Part shown: in pieces, positions 1-15,000 of the stretch
How positions within the stretch are numbered: position 1 is the first letter of the stretch
How the letters are laid out: each line of letters opens with the position of its first letter
Source of the DNA: Smittia aterrima
Lineage: Eukaryota; Arthropoda; Insecta; Diptera; Chironomidae
DNA length: 64,000 bases
Direction: 5' to 3'
Assembly (NCBI GenBank): GCA_033063855.1
Contig: CP093829.1
Location: 4,598,243-4,662,242, forward strand
Translations under genes and position numbers: made by a program
The notes under the pieces: generated by a model
Databases searched by the model: none
Seen by the model: only the letters and a program-made list of their open reading frames with translations
Told to the model about the DNA's origin: nothing

Positions 1-3000
1 AAGCGATCATGTGAAAATTGTAACATTAATTAGATCAGCTAGCGGTCTTTGAGATCGACGAAAGCATAAAGTTTCATGATGAAGCAATTGAGATTCTGTC
101 GCCGAAGAACGTTTCGACACGAGAAGACGACAATTGCCTCATTTGTCGTGTTCAAATTATCGTCAATTCTTCTCGAAGCTCAAGTCGTTCGTTGCACAAT
201 TTCTCTCTTGCTCTGAAGAAGAGTTCATGAAGAAGAGTTTGCGCAATTCGAAAGAGTCTTAGGAACTTTAAAAAATAATTATTTCAACTTTCGGTCAATG
301 ACTCGCCCAATCAAAATATTTTGAGTTTTCGTTGGATCGAGACGTAGTTTCGTTTTCAAAACTTCAATATTCCACACAGCTCGCAAAACGATCCAATTCA
401 ATTAACAATCGAACATTCCGAGCTGCGTAGCAATTGAAAATCGCACAAAAGCTTCTTTTTGTATTCAATTTCTGAACAAGTGAACCATCGAATGTAAATT
501 TGTTAATGAAACCTCTGCATGATCTGTTATGATGTTGAGTGAAAATAAAATATCTCGACATGGTTCACTGACATCAACTTGACCACAAAATTCACTTTCT
601 TATCTCACTCGAGCAGCAGCAACAGCAGCTTCGTGACCAAATATAGTCAGCCACATGATGATTTGGTTTCTATCACGATTTAAGCAAACAGATTTTCAAT
701 CTCAATGGAGAATCACACGCGATTTAGTTTCGACCGCAACCATGAGAGTCCGACGACAATGTTGAAGCTTTGGTAATGAGTCGGTAAACCTTTTAAGGGA
801 ACTTTCCTTTTCTTTTTCGCCGAAATTTGATTCAACTCGAGCAATGAAAGTTGTGTTTTCAGAAAGAATGTTCAAGTCGCTCGCGGGAAAATAAATGATT
901 GCGGTCTGTTGTCGACATCGAATGAAAACTCTCGAGCAAATCACTTTTCTGCGCTAAGCGATGCGCAGAAAGTTTTTCGCAGCTTGTTTCATTTTTTAAG
1001 TGATACGATAATTTATAAACGGACAAACCTGATGCACGCCGCGGCACTTACACTCGACAGTCTCGATGAGAGTGAAAGTATAAGACAGACGCGAGTTGTA
1101 TCATCAATAGCTCAGACCTTCGGCCTTAAATATTTAATCATAAATGTGATAATATTTATTATTAATCCGCAAAATATTCAAGAGGGAATCTCCCTGACAC
1201 TGAATCGATTATTACGTGATCAGTTTGATAATCTTTGATAAATTATAATTGCAAATTTAATCGAATGAAAGCGAGCGCATTTTGGGTTGAGGAATTTCTA
1301 ATTCCAATCGTTAATCCGTGTCGAACACTAAAACAATGAAATAATAAATCACCATCGACTTCGCCTAATTCTCCAATTGATTTAAAGAGAAAAGCTTTTG
1401 TCTGTCTGGACATTTTAATCGGAAAGCGGATATTTGCGCTTAATTTGAGATAAAAACTTTTGTGGCGAATTAAACATCTCGAAGCGTAAGCTCAAATTGC
1501 TCGAGAAACTTCGTGTCTTAAATTACGAACTTCAATAACGAAACCTTGTACCAATTCTCCTGCTGCATCCTTGATGATTTATTGAGAGTTCCTGAGAGTG
1601 CTGTTGCATTAAAAAACTAAATTGCCATCATTATTCAACTGCGAGATGACAAAAAAAGAAAAATCATTGAAGCAGTAATTCAAATATGAAAGGAAAAACA
1701 ATTTAGAAGCAAATAAAGTCGTTAGACTCAAGCGAATCGTTACAAATAAGACATCAACGACATCAAGCGAGAAGATCCGGGATGTTGTCGTAGAATGTTT
1801 TACGAAAGCTTTCAAGTTCACGTCGCTTCGAGTCTCGAGGAGATTCAGTTAGTTAATAATAACGAGTCACAACACAACGCAATAAAGTGAGAAAAAAGCT
1901 CCGTTCTGCATTGTTAACGCGTGAATGGGAAGCGTGCTAAGACAAAGCAAAGTAACAATTATTCAATATCTCTGATGAGAGAAATCCCATAGCGATCATA
2001 ATATTTCTTATGAAATGCAAGATTTGCTTTATTTTTTTGTTTGCTCTCGTTGAAAAAGCTTCCGCAATTTAATTAAGTCTTGACGCCAGTTGCGCAACTC
2101 ATCGGGGGCATCTCATCTTCATAAAGTTTAGTTTGTTTTCCCGCTCGCGACTTGTCATGTGATCATCTGGCTCCAAAAGAGCTTCCTCAATCGTCCCAAA
2201 GTCAATTTAAATAAATAATAAAAACAAATAATAATAGTTTCGTCTCCTACCGCGTTCGTCATTGCACTTGACCCTCAATCTTTGATTTCTTTGCGCAGAA
2301 TGCGAAAAGACTTGTACATTCGAAAAGAAACGAACCTTGGAGAGAAAGACATTCGCGTGCAAATATTTCTCTCGGCGACTTTCGATTTCTGTGCGCGGCT
2401 GTCACGTCTTCGAGAGGCGAGCGGTTTTCGGATGATAATCTCTGCGAAGCAGCATTAATAAACCTGACGTAAACTTTCTACCACGAAGGGAAATGATAAA
2501 GTAATTTTTATTATTTCTTCTTGACAATCGTGCGGCGGTTTTCCCCAACTCACCAAGTGAATTTTCAATAAATCTCATTGTTGCATCGGTGAATGCAACA
2601 ACGAGCACGAATTTGCAATAAACGTGTTAGTCATCATCACTTGAGTATCTTTCTTCAATCAACGACGAGCCATTCAAGTTACGGTGCGACGCCTTATGAG
2701 AAGCAATTCATTCATTGTCGTTGTTTTCTCTAATCTGAAAAGCCATCTCGTTGGAAAGCTTTCCATGCGACGCTTGTTACTTTCAATGGTCCACAGATGA
2801 TAGCGAGCGTTATGAGATGTTGTCAAAGAGTTCCGTGTAGGTCGTCGAGTGTCATAGTTTATTTATTTTTTCATAACATTTGGCATTGAGTTGAAGAGAC
2901 CATCGACACGAGAGGATACTTAAACCAAGGCTCTTTGAGTGCTTTGAATTAACAACAATTCGCTATGAAGCTAATGAGCTTGTTTATACCTTCACTTAAA

Positions 3001-4071
3001 ATTTCTTCTTTGGTCGCGGCACACTGGCCTAGAGTCGTCGCCGCGGCTTTAATGCAAAACCAAAACAAAATAAAAACAAATAAAAAAAATTATCCCGCGG
3101 CTAATACAATAAGCAGTTAAGTTGTAGGTCTCTCTCGCTAAGATGTATTTAGGATAGAGGAAAGAAAGTTGAAGAATTTTTTACGCGGAAGTTTCAGAAA
3201 CTTAAATCAGGTTGTTCAGCTGGAACTCTTTCTCTGTCTGCCCAATTTCACGGTCAGAAAAGCTTCAGATATTTCGGCTTTTACGATGCCTGTTCAACCG
3301 GAATTCTCTCGAAAGCAATCGAAGTGATAAACATCGTTAAAAACGATCGTTGCGGTATGACTTTCTTCATTAATTTTTGTTTCGTTTTTGCAAAAACGGA
3401 TTTCTTTGATTTTTTTTCCCCCAACGCGATCAAAAGAAATTTTAACGAAAAGTTGCGCAAGATAAGTTTTCACTAAAATAATTTGGTTTTTTCTTTATTA
3501 AACATTCAACTCACAACTTCATCAACATGACAAAACATTGCATAACCAACCGAAATCATTGATCAAACCATAGCCAGTAATCTCATTATGATTCTTCAAG
3601 CGACGTCCACATAATTGCTCATCTCCACTCGGCAACACATTTTCGCAGTTGATTCAACGCGGCTATTCATAATTGAGTTGCATCATTCCCCACAACTCAT
3701 AAATCACTTTGTCATTTATTCACGCTCGAGCCATCAACCTTCTTCTTTGTCGTGTACGCTTCGGTGTTCTCTTTGCTGTTGTAGTGATGATGGTAATTGA
3801 AACTTGAAATTATTCACGACTCGCGTTCCCAATTGCGACACAAGCACGCGAGGAATTTTCACTTTTTGATTGAATTTGTGGATTAAGAACGCAAAGCAAC
3901 TCTTCGAATCGATCACAATTGCCCATTAACGATCAATAAAAATGCGAATGAATTCAATTAGCTTTCGTGGATACCGCGGAGAGGAAATGGGCGCGTCTTC
4001 TATTATGACGAAGTTTATACAGAAATTGATTTAACTTTTCGATGTTTTCGTTGTCATTTCAGTTCTTAAAA
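1..4071. other. Intergenic region, no supported gene
   Basis: I read both strands and found no open reading frame with domain-like composition, no splice-linked exon chain, and no tRNA or rRNA signature. The longest open stretch (909-1238, +) translates to an unconvincing protein. A good splice acceptor ends at 4062, nine bases before the lectin start codon, so an untranslated first exon of the lectin gene probably lies somewhere in this region; I could not place its donor. Confidence 0.6.
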
Positions 4072-4915
4072 ATGATGCGAACGGTGTTCACGGTGCTAGC
4101 TGTTGCTACAGTTGCAATGGCACAACGTCGACTTGCTCTTCCTGATCCTCGATCGTGCTCTAACCGAGTTAGACACGCAACTTATCGCGATGCTCGTGGT
4201 GTCGCTCATTCTTACTTCTTCAGTTGGGAACATCAACCAACAAAGAGTTTGGAAGTTGATTGGCTCGATGCCAGAAACATTTGCAGACGTCACTGCATGG
4301 ACGCCGTTTCACTCGAAACTCCACAAGAAAACGAATTCATCAAGCAAAGAATTTCTCGCGGAAACATTCGCTACATTTGGACTTCCGGAAGAAAATGTAA
4401 CTTCGCTGGTTGTGATCGTCCAGGTAAGACAAGCAAACAATTTCTTTTCGAGTTGAGAATAATTTTATTTTAATTTAGACTTGCAACCACCAAATGAGAA
4501 CGGATGGTTCTGGAGTGGATCAGGAGTTAAGATTGGCCCAACAACCCAAAGAAACACTGGCGATTGGAGCTACACTGGAGGATACAACCAAGCTCAACCT
4601 GACAACCGTGAAGCTGCTCAAGTAAACACGAAATGAAATGCGATCATTCGCAAGGTCAAAGTTGTTAACCTTTCTTCTTCTCCTTTTTCGCATTTTAGGG
4701 TAACGACGAATCGTGCTTGTCCATCTTAAACAATTTCTATAACGATGGCTTGAAATGGGTGAGTTAAAAATTCCGCGAAGCGTGATCAAGATTTCAATTT
4801 CATTTAAAATTTACAGCATGACGTTGCTTGCTATCATTTGAAACCATTCGTCTGCGAGGACTCTGACGAGCTCTTGAACTTCGTCCGCTCGAGAAATCCC
4901 GGCCTTCGACTCTGA
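4072..4915 (+). CDS. Secreted C-type lectin-like protein
   Basis: Four exons join in frame: 4072-4423, 4479-4621, 4699-4758 and 4817-4915, giving 217 residues. The start follows a splice acceptor and opens a signal peptide (MMRTVFTVLAVATVAMA). A single C-type lectin domain follows. It has a cysteine near the start, the helix segment with CRRHCMDAVSLETPQEN, then WTSG, WFWSGSG and a QPDN loop, and the closing pattern ESC...WHDVACYHLKPFVCE. In this family QPD at the calcium site usually goes with galactose-type binding and EPN with mannose; the sugar preference here is inferred. Insect lectins of this size act in haemolymph immunity, gut or saliva. AATAAA follows the stop at about 4941. No lectin paralogue is visible nearby. 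Family is clear; exact orthology is not. Confidence 0.88.
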
Positions 4916-6051
4916 TTCGCTGAGAATGACAACTCGCTAGAATAAATTTCTTATCCCGAACAAGTTCTTTCGTTCGCTTAAAAAATGTTTTGAATTGTTT
5001 AATTATTTATGCTTCTTTTTGATAAAAATTATTCTCCCTTTTTGTTCTTTGTACAAATTTAAAACATAAAGAAATAAAAATCCAATCAAAGTCGGGTTTT
5101 GACTAAAATAATCGAAAAGTTCTTTGAATATTTCTTCCAGCTCAATGAAAAACTGAATTTTTTTTTCAACATAATTTAAACAATTTATTTATTCCAACAT
5201 AAAAACATTGCGATACATAAATTTTCTCGTAAGCCAAAAAAAAAAGTTTCTGTTGACGTCAATGAATGAAACACAGTTTACGTTGATGGTGAAGTCTCCA
5301 AGACAGATTATGACAACTAGAGTCAGACAAAACATATTTCGAGAGTTTACTGGACTAGATATTTCACAAATTAAGATTACGTTAGCTGCGATTGATTATT
5401 CTTAGAAGCTTTTTAAGTTTAAACCTTCCCTCGCTTATTTAGAATAGTTTTAAAGACATGACACGTTAAATTTTTACTAATAATTGTTTCTCTCTAATCC
5501 GTGAATTGATTTATTTCGCCGGCAATTGTATGAAAGTTCTATCAAAATTTCCAGTCTCGTTTGTAGTTGTCGTCAATGACGAAAAATTTGTTTCTCAATA
5601 TTTTCTACTCGATCGCATCGAACTTATCAAAAACACTTTTATTGCTAATTTTGAATTTCCTTAAATCTAACTTGGAATGTTATCAATATTTTATCTTTCC
5701 AATCGATTTGGAATCGACCAAAATAAATATTTATCGATCATGGCAACAGATGAACCGATGCTCGTCGATTCAAAGAAGAGAATCCTGAATGAAGGAAAAC
5801 TATTCGATTTGCGCGAGGTCCGTTCCAATTTAAATATTACAATTTTAAATCCTAATTTCAATCAACGATGTCGTTGAAGTTAAACGCTAGAGTAAATTTT
5901 AAGTTTTTTGTGTTTGGTTTGAACGACTGGACTTTTTCTATTTCTTGTAAAAAATGGAAGCAGAAGTTTTTTCTGTGCTGAAAATTGATTTATGCTTTGA
6001 TATTGTGCGATTTGGTTTCATTATAAAAGTTCTGGTAAAAATTCTTGAGCT
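4916..6051. other. Spacer between lectin and Ziz 3' ends
   Basis: The two genes converge here. The lectin 3' UTR with AATAAA signals near 4941 and 5073 occupies the left part and the 3' UTR of the minus-strand DOCK gene probably fills the right. Short open stretches at 5208-5405 and 5567-5877 have no recognisable features. I see no RNA gene. Confidence 0.5.
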
Positions 6052-9000
6052 TTAAGCTGTGCTTGAGTTGTTTGGCGTTCCTGATATCGCTGAGAATAAA
6101 GCGAAACTGTTCCGATGTGCGTTCGGGTTATCGTCGAGTGAGATTAATGATTCTCCCATTAGATCACTTAATGCTGAACACATATTACTAAAGTTTTCCT
6201 TTAGCGAGCTATGGTATTCGACTTGGTCGGTTGAGATTACTCGTCCGTTCACTTGTAGAGCGGCATAACAAATCTTTACAAATTCCCTGAGAGATTTAAA
6301 AGTTTCGTGAGATTAGGAATTAAAGAAAATATAAAGGATTCTTACCTAAATGTGTCTCTGAGATCTTCAACGCGATCGTAATCATACTTCTCGCATAGTT
6401 TTGGATCAAGGAAAGAGTTAGCGTAAGCCAACGGTCCTTGATTCACTTGAACAGCAACTAAAGAAATTTTAAATAAATATTTTAATTCTTCAAATTAATA
6501 TTTGATGTCTAACCTGATCCTTGAAGTCGCAATTGCAACTTTTTAGCGTCGATTATTTGAGTAACGACAACATCTTCAAGCTCAGAGATCTTTGATTGCA
6601 TTTCATCGATAGCAACTTCGATTGGACTTAGTTCCACGATCTGACGATCCTTGACTGTCACTCGTTTCAAGACATAAGGGAAACTGTATTGCGCTGAAAG
6701 AACAAATGAAATTAGAATGTGTCAATCATGGTCAACAATTACCACAACTCACTCGTTAAAATCGTTCTTCGTTTCCATTGATCTTCAACAAGACAACAGC
6801 GTGCTCCGCCGTTTTTCGTGAAGGGCGTTTCAAACATGAAAGTATCAATGTCATGGTTCTGCTCGAATTCAGTTTGCCTCGTTTCAAGCTCATCTTTGAT
6901 GAAGTATGGCACGACATGGGTGATTTGTATGTAAGCCAATTTTGGATCCAAATCTTTCTGGTCGACCTTGAGAAATTGCGAAATAAATTTTTACTTTCCA
7001 ACTCATTTGAGGAATATTTATGAGACTCACTTGATTAGAATCCATGATCATCTTCACGACGTTCGACCCGAATTTATCGTCAAATTGCTTCTTTAGTCGG
7101 AATGAGATCTCGCTCAATGTTGTGACTTTCGGTTCCTTGAAAATATATTCAACGCCATGCTCGTCTTCGAAATACATTTGCCCGTAAAAAATCACTCGAT
7201 AAAATCTTCCCAGAAGACGTTTTCCATTTCGATTGAACTCAATCACTCGTTGATAGGCTTGAGCGAGATGCTCGTAGCTTTGAATGAGACTTGGGAAGTC
7301 TCTTTTGTTTTCCAAGATCGGAACGATCAATCGATAAAGTTCACCGAGACATTCGAGTCGCTCCGATCGGTCTAAGAAGTCAGCGCAGTTCTTTAATTGA
7401 TCGAGGAGCATCGTTTCTGTGTATTGCGAGTCTTGAGCTCCTGAATCAAGCTTCAAACCTTTCTCGTCTCTCGGAATGTTACGAGAAATCTTCGCGAACG
7501 ACTCTGCTCCCCAATGAATCAATTCACTTCCCTTCAATTTCAAGTACTCAGCCATGAGTGCCGCAATGTGAAGATGACAACATGCAGCCTCAGAAATGTT
7601 TCCGTTGATTTCATGGTTTCTCGCCATCGTGACCAACCAAGTGTGTCGCAACTCCGGAGTTGAAGCGTAGGAATTTGCTAATGAAAGCTGCAATTCGAGA
7701 AGCCTTTCTGGGTCAGTGTGATGAGCTTGCATTTGTGCTGTCGCCATCAAAACAGTTCTCACTCGCTTCGTCAAATCTTTAACTTCTGAGGGAAAACCTG
7801 TTCCCTTCATTGCTTTGTCGCTGTTTGCATAACTGTTGATGAGCGATAGACTCTCTTGGAATCTCGCATTGTTGAGTCCAATTACATTTCCGATCATTTG
7901 CGAAACAGAAATTATCACTTGAAGATGAACTCTCGTCAATCCCTTTCGTCCACTGAACTCAAAGTTACTTCGCATCAACAAATAAAGAACAGCACAAGCT
8001 TCATGACGAACTATTTGAAGCCTCGAATCACAGCACTTGAGAAGCTCATACACAAACTGTCCACAAATCATCGCAGATCCTTTAAACAGAGCATGCGAGA
8101 AGTTGTTGATGAAGGCTCGAAGTGCAGCGAACACGTGTCGTGAGAGAGTTTCTGATTGACCGAGTTGAAGGAATCTTAAATAAACTTGCGCAATCTTCGG
8201 TAGAACTGCGCTCTCAATCATTGAATCTTTGAATTGAACTGAATAAAGTCCAACGCAGTCAAGAACGATCATTCCAACTTCAGTTGCGAGATTTGACTCT
8301 TGCAGAGCTCTTTGAAGTTTCGCTGTTCCTTCAACTAAATCTTCTCGATTCTGATGGTTCATCGTTCCAGTCTCGTGCATTCCATTGATCGAGTGATCAC
8401 TATCTGGACTTGAAATTCTCGCTGGTAAAGTCGTTGACTTGTGATTCTTCGCAGGTCTTCCGTCACTGACTTGAATATTCTTCTTTCCCATATAACGAAA
8501 CACGACCAAGCAAAGATCGAGAACTTGAAAGAAGGAAGCTGTCTCTGTCTCAGTGCAGTTATGCCACCAAGTGATCATGTGATCTTGAGCGAGATGTTTG
8601 ATCGTAAACAGGAAACAAATCAACATATCCTTCGTCTCACTTGGAGTGAATTTGTCAGTTCTTGGAACGGCACTTGTCTGTGTCATGCTGATTGATCGAT
8701 TGTGACCGTAATGGAATGCAGCTTCGTCTCCGTTCTTGATGATAACTGTCGTCTCTTGCGACATTGAACTGCAATCAGAATTTAAACTTGACGAGGATGC
8801 TCCGTTTTTCAATGAAGATTGACCAGCAATTGCCGCCAAATAATTGTTGTCTTTGAAATGCATAGAAGCTCTCAACGGATTATTCTCAAAGTGCAAAGTA
8901 AATCGTTTCGACTTCGGAGTGTTATTCAAGCTTTGAGAGTGATTGTTATTGACCAAAGTGCTCGTTGTTGATGGCGTTGGAGTTGACACTTGAGAAACGA

Positions 9001-12000
9001 TTTTAGGAGTTCGCTCACGTGAAAAGACATAACTCGAGTTACTTGAGATTCTTGTGTGACCAATCGAGTCTTGTCCATCAGGAATTCGATTTAAATTCTC
9101 CAACACAATTCCCAGCCATGGAACGTAAAGCATCGCGATTCTGTTGAGTTGTCCTTTAGCTTGGTAACGATCATCGAGATCATGCTTTGCCAAGATATCT
9201 TTCATAATTCCTAAAGCCAACCTTCGAATATGATTTACTTCATTGAGAGAGCTCTTAACTTCTTGCAATAACAAACCAGCCAAATAATGTTGACGACAAA
9301 AGACTTCTGACAAACAAAACTGTTGAAGAATGTCAGGAGTTCGATTGTTTGGGTTCAACATGAAAGGAAGATTAAGTTGAATGTAATGCTCGTGTGAGCA
9401 AACTTCTTGAATGAAGTTAAATTTAAATTCTTGAAGAGTTCTCGGATCACCCGGCGACCACTTGTCCATGTACAGTCGAATGATTTTGAAAACAAATCCT
9501 CGATCCATCAACGTCAAGCATCGCTTAACAAACACAGCGAGACTTTTGTTAAGCTGCTGCGTTTCAATCGGGAGCTCTTTATGTCTTGATATTAGATAAG
9601 GCATAAGAACATTAATCAAATTCTCGATGCGCAGTTCAAAATCCTTTGAGAATCTTTCGTTTCGATGCATTCTGATTCGTCCGCTTGTGATTAGATGATG
9701 GGCCATTGACTTGATGATGACATCAAAGATAATCGACGAGAACTTCATGAACTTGTTGACAAGAAGGAAGTCTGTGTTGCTTGGATGAAGTAGCGAAGGC
9801 AAATGTTTACAGATCTCGCTGTGAACTGTGTACATTGAACTTGGACTTGAGTTTGCCTTTCCCTTAACGAATGGAGTCTTAAAATTGTACTTGACGTAAG
9901 ACAAAATCAACTCTTTCCTCTGAGCTTCTTCCGCTACCATGTGGATCAAATTAATCATAAGACGAATGATATTGCAGCTGATTTCATCGTTCGCTGCAGT
10001 CACAAGGAGCACGAAGAGCTCGTCAAACAAGGTCGGCAGGAAATTTATTGCACTTCGAATGTCCATGGCATGAGCTGCTTTCAAGATCTTGCACGTTTCA
10101 CTCTCTGACGGAATCGGACCTCGAGTGCTCTCAATCAATCTCTCAGCGTGAGCAAATAAATTATGCAAGTGCTGGTCAGTTGTAAAAATTGTCGAGTTGA
10201 GTCGGAAATTCAAGTTGAAAATTGGTTTCTGGTTATCGATCCATTGAATGTCTGGTCCTGAGTTCTGCTGAATAATTTGTGAATAAGTCACATGCGAAAG
10301 TAAGAAAAGAAATAAATCGATAGCACCAGGTTAGTTTCAAATGTCAAACAAATGAGTTTAGTATTCATGCATGAATCATGCAGCATGATGATGATGACAC
10401 TACAACAAAATCTACGCATACGAGTCGTTCGTTGATTACTCACCCCTCTACCCAACCCCAAAGGTTGAATCGATAAATATCCAGCGGGAAGTGAAGTAGC
10501 GACTGGTAGACTCTGCTCTTCAATATTTAACTTTCCTTTGCTTAGAAGTGGAAGCCAAGCAAATCCGATTGGACTCTCGAGAGAGTTCGCTGGCTCTTTC
10601 TTTTTAATATCGCACGAGATGTGGAAGAACGAGAAGAGCAAGTGATGCTGCGGAGTGATATGAACGGGAAGTTGAATCTTTATTTCCTCATACCAAGTCG
10701 GAGACGTGTTATGATGAAGAACTGGACACGAGAGATGCGTTACCAGTTGTTTGCCTGTTCCTGGTCGATGGTAAATGCACTAAAATAAAAAAGATTTTAA
10801 TCTTTCGTTTGAGAAGTTTGAAAGAAATTTAAATTTACCTCCAAAGGCTTCGAGTCTAATTCATCAGCAGTTCTAACTTCAACTGTCACTGCAATGTTTC
10901 TCGCTCGAGAAAAGATCTTTTGGCTCTCAAATGATAACGACAAAGGATAAACGAAAAGATGATTAAGATACGTCGTGTAAGGACATAAATCTCTTTCGGA
11001 TGATCCAGCAAATTCTGTGACTTCCAAAGTCATTTCATCAGCGGGCGGAGTTGGAAAAGGCTTGATTGCGTTGAAACTTGTTGTCAAGCAGTCTACAAAT
11101 GATTTAAAAATTAGTTAAATAAAATCAATTTTGAGAAAAATTTTCTTACTTTTCGGTTGAACTTCATTCATGAATTTAATTGAAATCTTCATCGATCCAG
11201 GAATCGTCGTCAGTTTATTCATCTTCTCTGGCTTACGATAATCAAGAAGAATCTTAAGGATCTCATCGTCTTTGAGTTTATTACAATCTTGTCGATAAAT
11301 CGCTGGGAAGTCTCCGTCAGTATCCAGTTCACTGCTGTAAAGACGAAACAGCGGTCGAGCAGTCCATGCCCAAGGCATCGTGTAGTGTTTGACTCTTTGC
11401 GAATACTGTTTGATTGTTTTCAAAGTCTTCGCGCCCAGCTTCGGGTCTTTACCGGCTTTCAAGTATGGCTCGCTCGATGGATTGATGCCGCCTTGCAATA
11501 TCTTTTCAATTCTAACGACGATAAAGATGTCTGGGTGTGGCACAGTCACGTTTATGATGGCTTGTCGAGGATACATTATCCACTCTGCAGAAAAGTCACC
11601 GTCAATCACCTCCGAGCTTCCATTTTTCTTCCCGTTCTTCATAGGCGGAGTTCCAATGATCTCAGCGCCAGTCCATTTCTGATGTCGCATGTCTCTTGCA
11701 TGACTCTCGTTGACATCGAAATAAAAGTTTTCCGTGAGTTTTCTTCCACTTTTAATATCGTACAAAGCCAAAGAAGTTATGTACGGCTCGAGTTGGCACA
11801 TGTTTTCGGTTTCATCGATTGGCGCTTGAAGACGAAATTTTATGTTTTCACATTTAAGGAAAATTTGCTTTCCAAAAACTTCCTTATAAGGTTCGACGCT
11901 CGCTTCTGTCGGGCTTTTAGTGAATTGATTTGTGATCGTTCCGAATAATCGTTTCCTGTTTTCACGACGAGCTTGAGAAATCGAAATATCCGTCTCACGA

Positions 12001-15000
12001 CCGTATTTGATTAGTTGAGGATTCATGCTTTGTTCGAGACCTTTGAGTGTTCCGAAAGTGTTGCTGCTTGGACTTGGAGGTGGAGGTTTGTCGTTCAACG
12101 AAATCTGTTTGTCCTCTTGAAGTTTATTTTGTTGAAGAACTGAACTAAGTTTCTTCATCCAATCTTCCATTTCCGTTTCATCTTCAGCGGCGAGTGTCAC
12201 TGACTTGTGACCACCCTCGCTCATCTTCAACTCAAAACAAAATCGTCCCTTTCTCGGATTCTGAACAACTTCCGTGCAGAAGTCCATGACAATCGTCGTC
12301 TTCGCATCACATTGCTTCTCGTCTTTATGCAACTCGAGAATGTAAGTGCCGTCGACCTCTTGTCGCAAGTAGCAGTAGCGTCGTTTAAACGACTTCGAGC
12401 CGATGTGGGCAAACATTCTGTCGGAGGTTGTGTCAGCACCTTTAAGTAAATATCCCTGTTTTGTCACGGAGTCACGTTGCGAGTGACGCTCCTCAACTCG
12501 GTCGGGGTCTGTGTCAATTTCGTAAACCTCTTCTCTTAAGGTATCCGGTTGAGTTCTAAAAAAAGAAACATAATCCGATGAGAATCGTGAGTACTTAATT
12601 TGATTTGTTTGCTTACCTTGGTAGGTCACCGCAAGTTCCTCCATAGACGCCGTATTTGTAGAACACCATGTGATTAGCAGTCTCGTAAGTTTTCAAGGCT
12701 TGACGCGTTAACAAGCTTCCAACGAGCGCTTCTTTGTCTTTCCCATTTGAGTGTCCATTCTCGGTTCCATTTCCATTCTCATGCTTTTTCGTAGATTCTG
12801 AAGAGACACTCGGCATCCCACTCGTTAGCGTTCGGAACTTGCGTGGTAAAATAATTTCCTAATTTGCAATCGAATTAGAAATGAAGCTTCCAAAATTGAT
12901 TTTTCAAATATTTACCGAAACGTCGTCGTTTGGATACATGAGAAGTTCTCGCTGTGGATCATTTTGAATCAAAGTTTTGTTCTTGAGAATGAAGCCTTCA
13001 AAGTCTATCGGGTCAGCGATGATTGGTTTGCTCTAAAGAAAATAAAAAGTTAAATTGATTTTTTGTTTTATTTTTGGTCAATCAATCATGATCCCCCTCG
13101 GAAGTGTCCAAATTAATTTCAATTTAATCCATTAAACGTCCTTCTAATTTCATTAAAAAATACTTTGCTAAAGCCCCAACTGCAACATTTCCAAAACATT
13201 TTTTTTTCGTTCGAGTTGTTGCGACGACTGACGATAAACATCGACTGCGCCTTAATAGCGGAACGAAGCGGGTCATCGGAGTTGTTTTGCAAAAAGTTGT
13301 TAATTTCACTTACGAGAATCATCACTTGAATATCAATTAGTCAATTTATTCCTCCATCGGCTAATGTGATTTCGTTTCATGAGCTCCTATGACGAAGAAT
13401 TCGCTAATTGAGAAATGCCTTCAGGCCAGCGACTTCATTCAATTACAAGGAGTTCTTTGCTTTATTCAACTAAAAATACATTCGACAGCAAGTTTGTTTG
13501 CGATGCTATAAAAAGAATCTTCGAAGTCGAGATTTGCCTATCTTATCGAGTTTATCTCCAGCAAATACGAAGGAGTTCAAGCCCAAGGTAGTTCTGAATA
13601 TTTCGTGAAGCTTAACAGACTTGTGAAAAATCTCTGCTGTGACTTGATGTGCTCGAAAGCTTTCATCAGCAATTGCTATGGTGAGCTCCGGTCAATAACT
13701 TGAATTAGCGTTTGTTATCATATTGCGGACGAGGAAGCGCGGCTTGCATAATGAAATGTTCACACCGAAAGAGAATTATCAGCAGAGAGCGCTCGTACTA
13801 AATCTTCGTCGAGCGCATCATTTCAGTTTTTGTTTGAACTTCATGAAAATAATCGTGAATGAAAAATGCTAACAAAACGCTAAAGCAAATTGCGAGATAA
13901 GGCGCATTTACTACGAACTTAACGACAAATGACGTTGTCGTCGTAAATTAATTTTGGGTTAACCTTCGCTTGACAAACATACGGTGATGATCGAAAATTA
14001 AATTGAGCTCGCACGCTTGCGACATAATGACACGATTAAGCGAAGATGTTTCTTTATGAGATGAGAAAAAAAAACTTTATTTGAGCTTGATGTGAAATTA
14101 TGAGATGGAAGTGTGAAACGACTTTGCTAATCATGGAGACTCTCAAAAGCGAAAGCGAAATGAAACTGGTTTCGCCAAAAATCTTTCTTTTGGAAACACC
14201 TGTTGGCTTAGGAATTTCTTACTGTTTAGACAGTTGAATGATCAAAGCTCGTAAATCTTCCGACAAATTTAGGTTTTCGTGTTGTTTCTCAACGGCTGCT
14301 TTTGCTGCCGCTGCACCTATCAAAGAAGATTTTTGGATCGAGCAAACAATGATTTCTTGAATCGAATTTAATTGCAAACAAACAATCAATCCATTAAGAT
14401 TTTTGATCGCACAGGGAAATCTTTTTCATTCGATCTCGTTACGATGATTGAAAAAGCATGAAATTTGCATTCATTCGAAAGCGAATATAAACAGAGAAAT
14501 ATTTTTCGTTTGTGTTGACTTAAGTTCTGATCGGAATATTACGTTCTAAGCTTTAGGTTGTTAGACAAAAAGTTATCAAGACTCTTTTCTAAATCAAGTT
14601 AAAAAAAATAATTTAGTCTGAAGTTCAGACTCTGAACGTAGTTTTCGAACAAACCCCAATTCATAAAAAATTTTGATTCAATTAATAAAGCACAACTAAG
14701 CTCTTTACGATGTGCAGTCGAGCGATGTGCAATTCTCGATAAGAATCTTATTTTAAAGAAAACCAGAAGCCAACATCATCTCATTAATTAAATGTTTTGA
14801 AAATGTCGAAATACTTTCACGAACTCTCGTACAGCACAATCGGAAGCTTCAAAGTGTTTTACTTTTAAGATTGAGAAGAACTTCAATGCAGGTTCAGAAA
14901 TAGCTTGGAGCTGTTTGGGAAACCTCAAACGCGTTTCGATGTTGCAACAATGAAGAGAAATGTGAAGAAAGGTTCGGTACGTGCTAGTAAGAAAGGAAAA

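Noticed and set aside
909..1238. 109-residue plus-strand frame
   Set aside because: No domain character, no splice context and an AT-driven composition.
11289..11948. 219-residue plus-strand frame
   Set aside because: Antisense to the PH/linker exon of Ziz; no family resemblance.
13119..13325. Possible alternative first exon of Ziz
   Set aside because: No donor links it in phase to 13032 and no resemblance to DOCK N-termini; the exon at 18403-18501 fits far better.
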